64,000 nt of DNA, from contig NZ_JABEPQ010000001.1 of assembly GCF_013041615.1 (NCBI RefSeq), positions 1,630,471-1,694,470 on the forward strand. The letters are read 5' to 3'. The position numbers were made by a program, and so were the translations under genes. This DNA is from Knoellia koreensis (lineage in GTDB: Bacteria > Actinomycetota > Actinomycetes > Actinomycetales > Dermatophilaceae). Below, in pieces: positions 59,672 through 64,000 of this stretch. The notes beneath the pieces are model-generated. The model saw only the letters and a list, made by a program, of their open reading frames with translations. It was not told the DNA's origin and searched no databases. Each line of letters opens with the position of its first letter. Positions within the stretch are counted from its first letter, which is position 1.

Positions 59672-61787
59672 ACTCACCCCGGGTCTTCTTGATGATCTCC
59701 TCGGCCACAGCCTTGGGGACCTCGGCGTAGGAGTCAAACTCCATCGAGAAGCTCGCCCGACCCTGCGTCTTGGAACGCAGGTCGCCGACGTAGCCGAACA
59801 TCTCCGAGAGCGGGACGAGACCGCGGACGACCTTGGCGCCGCTGATGTCCTCCATGCCCTGGATCTGGCCACGACGGGCGTTGATGTCGCCGATGACGTC
59901 ACCCATGTAGTCCTCGGGCGTACGCACCTCGACGGCCATCATCGGCTCGAGCAGCACGGGGTTGGCCTTGCGGACAGCCTCCTTGAGCGCCATCGAGCCG
60001 GCGATCTTGAACGCCATCTCCGAGGAGTCGACGTCGTGGTACGCACCGTCGAGCAGCGTCGCCTTGATGCCCACCAGCGGGTAGCCGGCGAGCACGCCGT
60101 ACTGCATGGCGTCCTGGATACCGGCGTCGACCGACGGGATGTACTCGCGCGGCACGCGACCACCGGTGACCTTGTTGTCGAACTCGTAGAGCTCGCCACC
60201 CTCGGTCGTGTCCAGCGGCTCGAGGCTGATCTGGATCTTCGCGAACTGGCCCGACCCACCCGTCTGCTTCTTGTGGGTGTAGTCGTACTTGTCCACGCTC
60301 GACTTGATCGTCTCGCGGTAGGCCACCTGCGGCTTGCCGACGTTGGCCTCGACCTTGAACTCGCGCTTCATGCGGTCCACGAGGATGTCCAGGTGGAGCT
60401 CGCCCATGCCGGCGATGATCGTCTGGCCGGTCTCCTCGTCGAGGTGGACCTGGAAGGTCGGGTCCTCGGCGGAGAGCTTCTGGATGGCCGTCGACAGCTT
60501 CTCCTGGTCGCCCTTGGTCTTGGGCTCGATGGCCACTTGGATGACCGGCTCGGGGAACGTCATCGACTCGAGCACGATCTGCTCGTTCGGGTCGCTCAGG
60601 GTGTCACCGGTGGTGGTGTCCTTGAGACCGATGGCGGCGTAGATGTGACCCGCCAGGGCCTCCTCGACCGGGTTCTCCTTGTTGGCGTGCATCTGGAACA
60701 GCTTGCCGATGCGCTCCTTCTTGCCCTTGGTCGTGTTGACGACCTGCGAGCCCGCTGCGACGCGGCCGGAGTAGACCCGGATGAAGGTGAGCGTGCCGAA
60801 GAACGGGTGGGCGGCTACCTTGAACGCCAGCGCGGAGAACGGGGCCTCCTTGCTGGGCTCGCGGGTCATCTCGACCGACTCGTCGCCCGGCTTGTGGCCC
60901 TGCATCGCGTCGACGTCCAGCGGCGACGGGAGGTAGTCGACGACGGCGTCGAGCATCGGCTGCACACCGCGGTTCTTGAAGGCCGAACCACAGAAGATCG
61001 GGTAGAGCTCGGAGTTGACGGTGAGCTTGCGGATGCCCGCCTTGAGCTCCTCGATCGACAGCTCCTCGCCACCGAGGTACTTCTCCATGAGGTCGTCGTC
61101 GGACTCGGCGACGCGCTCCACGATGTGGTTGCGGTACTCCTCGGCCTTGGCCTGCAGGTCCGCCGGGATCTCCTGGATCTCGTACTTGGCACCCATGGTG
61201 ACGTCACCCTTGGCGTCGCCGGGCCACACCAGGGCGCGCATGTAGAGCAGGTCGACGACACCGATGAAGTCGTTCTCGGAGCCGATCGGAAGCTGCATCA
61301 CCAACGGCTCCGCACCGAGGCGGTCCTTGATGGTCTGCACGGTGAAGTAGAAGTCCGCGCCGAGCTTGTCCATCTTGTTGACGAACGCGATGCGAGGCAC
61401 GTCGTACTTGTCGGCCTGGCGCCACACGGTCTCGGACTGGGGCTCGACGCCCTCCTTGCCGTCGAAGACGGCGACGGCGCCGTCGAGGACGCGCAGCGAG
61501 CGCTCCACCTCGACGGTGAAGTCGACGTGACCGGGGGTGTCGATGATGTTGATCTGGGTGCCCTCCCAGAAGGAGGTGACGGCAGCGGAGGTGATGGTGA
61601 TGCCCCGCTCCTTCTCCTGCTCCATCCAGTCGGTCGTGGACGCACCGTCGTGCGTCTCACCGATCTTGTGGTTGACACCGGTGTAGAAGAGGATGCGCTC
61701 CGTCGTCGTCGTCTTGCCGGCGTCGATGTGCGCCATGATGCCGATGTTGCGGACCTTCGTGAGGTCCGTCAGGACGTCGAGTGCCAC
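59670..61787 (-). CDS. fusA: Elongation factor G
   Basis: A protein of 705 residues. GTPase motifs AHIDAGKTT, the switch [23 protein letters not shown] and NKMDKLG; domain IV has [15 protein letters not shown]. Drives translocation. GTG 61787 gives [21 protein letters not shown]; the longer reading runs into the 8-mer hairpin. No second EF-G is seen here. Confidence 0.98.
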   Translation of the reverse strand: MALDVLTDLTKVRNIGIMAHIDAGKTTTTERILFYTGVNHKIGETHDGASTTDWMEQEKERGITITSAAVTSFWEGTQINIIDTPGHVDFTVEVERSLRVLDGAVAVFDGKEGVEPQSETVWRQADKYDVPRIAFVNKMDKLGADFYFTVQTIKDRLGAEPLVMQLPIGSENDFIGVVDLLYMRALVWPGDAKGDVTMGAKYEIQEIPADLQAKAEEYRNHIVERVAESDDDLMEKYLGGEELSIEELKAGIRKLTVNSELYPIFCGSAFKNRGVQPMLDAVVDYLPSPLDVDAMQGHKPGDESVEMTREPSKEAPFSALAFKVAAHPFFGTLTFIRVYSGRVAAGSQVVNTTKGKKERIGKLFQMHANKENPVEEALAGHIYAAIGLKDTTTGDTLSDPNEQIVLESMTFPEPVIQVAIEPKTKGDQEKLSTAIQKLSAEDPTFQVHLDEETGQTIIAGMGELHLDILVDRMKREFKVEANVGKPQVAYRETIKSSVDKYDYTHKKQTGGSGQFAKIQISLEPLDTTEGGELYEFDNKVTGGRVPREYIPSVDAGIQDAMQYGVLAGYPLVGIKATLLDGAYHDVDSSEMAFKIAGSMALKEAVRKANPVLLEPMMAVEVRTPEDYMGDVIGDINARRGQIQGMEDISGAKVVRGLVPLSEMFGYVGDLRSKTQGRASFSMEFDSYAEVPKAVAEEIIKKTRGE

Positions 61788-61872
61788 TTGCGTTATCTCA
61801 TCTCGCTCGTTGCGGAAAGCTGTTGTGTTCGTTGCGTTGTGCGCGTGGCGACCAGTGGTGACCACACGCTGT

Positions 61873-61913
61873 CCGGTATGCCGCGTGCGCGCCTGGCGCA
61901 CGCGGCATACCGG
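61873..61913. terminator. 18-bp hairpin of facing 8-mers between rpsG and fusA
   Basis: Perfect arms 61873-61890 and 61896-61913 with a 5-base loop, beginning 7 bases after the rpsG stop. Inside the str operon, so probably partial termination or RNA processing. Confidence 0.75.
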
Positions 61914-61919
61914 CCGCTG

Positions 61920-62390
61920 TCACCAGCGGTAGTGCGCGAAGGCCTTGTTGGACTCGGCCATCTTGTGGGTGTCCTCGCGGCGCTTGACTGCTGCGCCGAG
62001 GCCGTTGGAGGCGTCGAGGATCTCGTTCATGAGGCGCTCGGTCATCGTCTTCTCACGACGCTGACGCGAGTAGCCGACCATCCAGCGCAGGGCCAGGGTG
62101 GTCGCGCGGTTCGGCTTGACCTCGACCGGCACCTGGTAGGTCGCGCCACCGACACGGCGGGACTTGACCTCCAGGGTCGGGCGGATGTTGTCGAGCGCAC
62201 GCTTGAGGGTGGCGACGGGGTCGGTGCCGGTCTTCTCGCGGCAGCCCTCGAGGGCGCCGTAGACGATGGTCTCGGCGATCGACTTCTTGCCGTCGAGCAG
62301 GACCTTGTTGACCAGCTGGGTCACCAGCGGAGACTGGTAGACCGGGTCGACGACGAGGGGGCGCTTCGGCGCGGGGCCCTTGCGAGGCAT
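61920..62390 (-). CDS. rpsG: 30S ribosomal protein S7
   Basis: A protein of 156 residues. [43 protein letters not shown] and [19 protein letters not shown] are S7. ATG shares bases with the rpsL TAA (TAATG). Confidence 0.98.
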   Translation of the reverse strand: MPRKGPAPKRPLVVDPVYQSPLVTQLVNKVLLDGKKSIAETIVYGALEGCREKTGTDPVATLKRALDNIRPTLEVKSRRVGGATYQVPVEVKPNRATTLALRWMVGYSRQRREKTMTERLMNEILDASNGLGAAVKRREDTHKMAESNKAFAHYRW

Positions 62391-62764
62391 TACTTCTTCT
62401 CCTTCTTCGCGCCGTACCGGGAACGAGCCTGCTGGCGGCCCTTGACACCCTGGGTGTCGAGCGAGCCGCGGATGATCTTGTAGCGCACACCCGGGAGGTC
62501 CTTCACACGACCACCGCGCACGAGCACGATCGAGTGCTCCTGCAGGTTGTGGCCGACACCGGGGATGTATGCCGTGACCTCGATGCCGCTGGTGAGGCGG
62601 ACACGAGCCACCTTGCGCAGCGCCGAGTTCGGCTTCTTGGGGGTGGTGGTGTACACGCGCGTGCACACACCGCGGCGCTGCGGCGAGCCCTTGAGGGCAG
62701 GGGTCTTGGTCTTGGCGACCTTGTCCTGCCGGCCCTTGCGCACCAGCTGGTTGATCGTAGGCAA
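62390..62764 (-). CDS. rpsL: 30S ribosomal protein S12
   Basis: A protein of 124 residues, TTG start at 62764 with GGAG seven bases upstream. [31 protein letters not shown] and [16 protein letters not shown] are S12. The lysines tied to streptomycin response, K43 and K88, are wild type. First gene of rpsL-rpsG-fusA-tuf. Confidence 0.98.
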   Translation of the reverse strand: MPTINQLVRKGRQDKVAKTKTPALKGSPQRRGVCTRVYTTTPKKPNSALRKVARVRLTSGIEVTAYIPGVGHNLQEHSIVLVRGGRVKDLPGVRYKIIRGSLDTQGVKGRQQARSRYGAKKEKK

Positions 62765-62830
62765 CCTGTTCTCCGTACGTCGTCGAGTGGTCCGTGCCCT
62801 GGTGGGCACTCCTTGGTGTTGTCGCCGTCC

Positions 62831-62855
62831 CCCGACCCCCGCACTCGGGTGTGTC
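62831..62855 (-). promoter_or_regulatory. Shared r-protein leader element, rpsL copy
   Basis: The transcript strand carries CGACACACCCGAGTGC then GGGGGTCGG, matching the rpsJ leader element in all but a few positions, about 70-90 bases before the start. A CCCGA/TCGGG stem can form. Confidence 0.6.
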
Positions 62856-63007
62856 GGACTGGGCGCTCTCCCCTGCACTCCCCACACGTGACCCATGCGG
62901 GTCGAGTCGTGGATTGCCCGGCGAGAGGTGGTGCTGGGGCGGCTGTCCGGAAAACCGGCGCCGCGTCCAGCGGGCATGCCCGAGGCACACCTCAGGCACA
63001 GTCCTCA

Positions 63008-63036
63008 AAGATACCGCCTGCACAGAACCGCTCCAA
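63008..63036 (-). promoter_or_regulatory. Probable rpsL (str operon) promoter
   Basis: Minus strand: TTGGAG (complement of 63031-63036), exactly 17 bases, TATCTT (complement of 63008-63013). Transcription near 63001 leaves a ~240-base leader. The 319-bp gap 62765-63083 contains only this and the leader element. Confidence 0.6.
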
Positions 63037-63083
63037 ATCGGTTCCTGCCGGCAGCCCCCGGTACAACACCGCAGGTGGCGCGC

Positions 63084-63830
63084 CTATGCCCGACCGGGCG
63101 TCGGTGCGGCGGCCGGCGCGGTCAGGGAGTAGAGCGCGTAGTCGAACCTGCGCCCCTCCCGGTGGATCGTGATGACCTGCTCCCCTGCGGTCGCACCGTC
63201 GTGCCTGGTGGCGAGCGCGCGCTGGTCGGCGGCCAGGTCGGGCGCCTCGTGCGAGGACCAGATGACAAGGCGCCCACCGGGCGCCAGTGCCCCGTATGCC
63301 GCGTGCAGGCCGGTGGGTGCGTAGAGGCCGGCGTTGTGGGCGTGGACGAGGAAGCCCGGCCCGTTGTCGACGTCGAGCAGGATGAGGTCCCACGGCTGCG
63401 ACGGCACCGGTGAGGTGCCGGTGAGGACGTCGGCGACGTCCGCGGCATACAGGCGGCAGCGTCCGTCAGCCTCGAGGTCCGCCAGCTCGGGGACGACTCC
63501 CGCGCGAGCCCATTGCACCAGCGGGGCAGCCAGCTCGACGACATCGAGGCGCTCGACCCGGTCGTCGGCGAGGACGGTGCGGGCGGTGAAGCCCAGGCCC
63601 AGCCCACCGACGAGGACGCGACTCGGGTCGGTGTGGTCGGCGAGCGCGGCCTGGGCCAGCTCGACCTCGGTGGAGACGTCGACGGTGTCCATCGCGAACA
63701 CTCCCCCGACGACGAGCTCGAGCACCTCGCCGCGGCGGCGCAGCGCCACCTCCCCGTGCGGGGTGTGCGACCGCGCCACCGTGACCAGCTCGGCCGCCGT
63801 GACGCCGCCCTCGTCGCCGAACCCACTCAC
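63084..63830 (-). CDS. Spermidine-synthase-fold protein (methyltransferase-like)
   Basis: A protein of 248 residues. A Rossmann domain with RVLVGGLGLGFTARTVL (glycine loop), LDVVELAAPLVQWAR, and WDLILLDVDNGP matches the spermidine/spermine synthase superfamily as found in stand-alone actinobacterial proteins. Whether it makes polyamines is doubtful; the Asp-Asp substrate signature is incomplete. GTG 63830 has GGAAGG 8 bases upstream; ATG 63839 is an alternative. Confidence 0.75.
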   Translation of the reverse strand: MSGFGDEGGVTAAELVTVARSHTPHGEVALRRRGEVLELVVGGVFAMDTVDVSTEVELAQAALADHTDPSRVLVGGLGLGFTARTVLADDRVERLDVVELAAPLVQWARAGVVPELADLEADGRCRLYAADVADVLTGTSPVPSQPWDLILLDVDNGPGFLVHAHNAGLYAPTGLHAAYGALAPGGRLVIWSSHEAPDLAADQRALATRHDGATAGEQVITIHREGRRFDYALYSLTAPAAAPTPGRA

Positions 63831-63968
63831 GCGACCCATCCTTCCCCACTCGTTGCCGACCACACGGCACGAGGCCCCCTTCCGCGTCAGAGTTAATACA
63901 CCAGAGCCCGGCTGAAACACCCAACCAGGAGACGGCTACGTTTCGTCCGTTTCGAAAGGTTGGAGTAG

Positions 63969-64000
63969 ATGACAGAGCCCAAACCCAAGCCCGGGTTGCA
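63969..64000 (+). CDS. Start of an unidentified gene
   Basis: An ATG with GGAG 4-5 bases upstream opens a frame MTEPKPKPGL that leaves the window. Too short to identify. It is divergent from the spermidine-synthase-fold gene; the 138-bp gap between them is AT-richer near 63890-63960. Confidence 0.45.
   Translation, partial: MTEPKPKPGL

Noticed and set aside
62390..62764. Streptomycin-resistance allele of rpsL
   Set aside because: K43 and K88 are the sensitive-type residues.

Overview
The window is a stretch of a high-GC actinobacterial chromosome. Gene order (ychF, ispH, xseA-xseB, a DUF4245 gene, glpX and class I fumarase near one another, as in Mycobacterium), zinc-type S14, frequent GTG/TTG starts and rplM-rpsI-glmM linkage all point to Actinomycetota. 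The protein flavour suggests the Micrococcales, perhaps Intrasporangiaceae/Dermatophilaceae; that family-level guess is inference only. No rRNA, tRNA, CRISPR, prophage or insertion sequence was seen.

Layout. 1-9.4 kb: ychF (partial), a double-hotdog thioesterase, a GNAT-Nudix fusion, a HIT-like protein, rmuC, a TetR-P450 pair facing a small membrane protein, ispH, xseA-xseB. 9.5-17.2 kb: DUF4245 protein, glpX, PfkB kinase, fumarase, beta-carbonic anhydrase, ohr, and a GntR-ABC ATPase-permease operon. 17.3-24.7 kb: rplM-rpsI-glmM, an ArsR-like regulator with an MFS exporter and a PNPOx-like protein, and a divergent YeiH-LysR pair. 24.8-35.7 kb: a very large secreted amylopullulanase split by one frameshift, an ABC-F protein, a secreted TIM-barrel-like protein, truA, an MFS transporter and a small acidic protein. 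35.9-53.5 kb: the alpha, spc and S10 ribosomal operons, all on the minus strand (infA to rplQ; rplN to rplO; secY-adk-map; rpsJ to rpsQ). 54-58.2 kb: three non-ribosomal genes (secreted repeat protein, FMN-dependent alpha-hydroxy-acid oxidase, secreted PKD metallophosphoesterase). 58.3-62.8 kb: the str operon (rpsL-rpsG-fusA-tuf). The window ends with a spermidine-synthase-fold protein and the first codons of an unidentified gene.

The most unusual signal is not a gene. The non-palindromic 8-mer GTATGCCG (extended form GGTATGCCGCGTGG) occurs 61 times by my reading, about once per kb, in near-equal numbers on both strands (28 and 33), where a rough base-composition estimate gives about two. It is strongly enriched between genes. 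At least five intergenic sites carry two copies facing each other as 17-20 bp hairpins at operon ends, and within genes it often falls on Tyr-Ala or Ala-Tyr codons. Density, strand balance and terminator pairing resemble DNA uptake sequences of Neisseria and Pasteurellaceae; the function here is unproven.

A second oddity is that ribosomal proteins L4 and L17 both end in a charged linker plus the same ~45-residue domain. Other points are a 13-bp-period GTGCAAA array before the ArsR-like gene, a truncated PIN-toxin remnant between infA and map, and a shared leader element in the rpsJ and rpsL transcripts.
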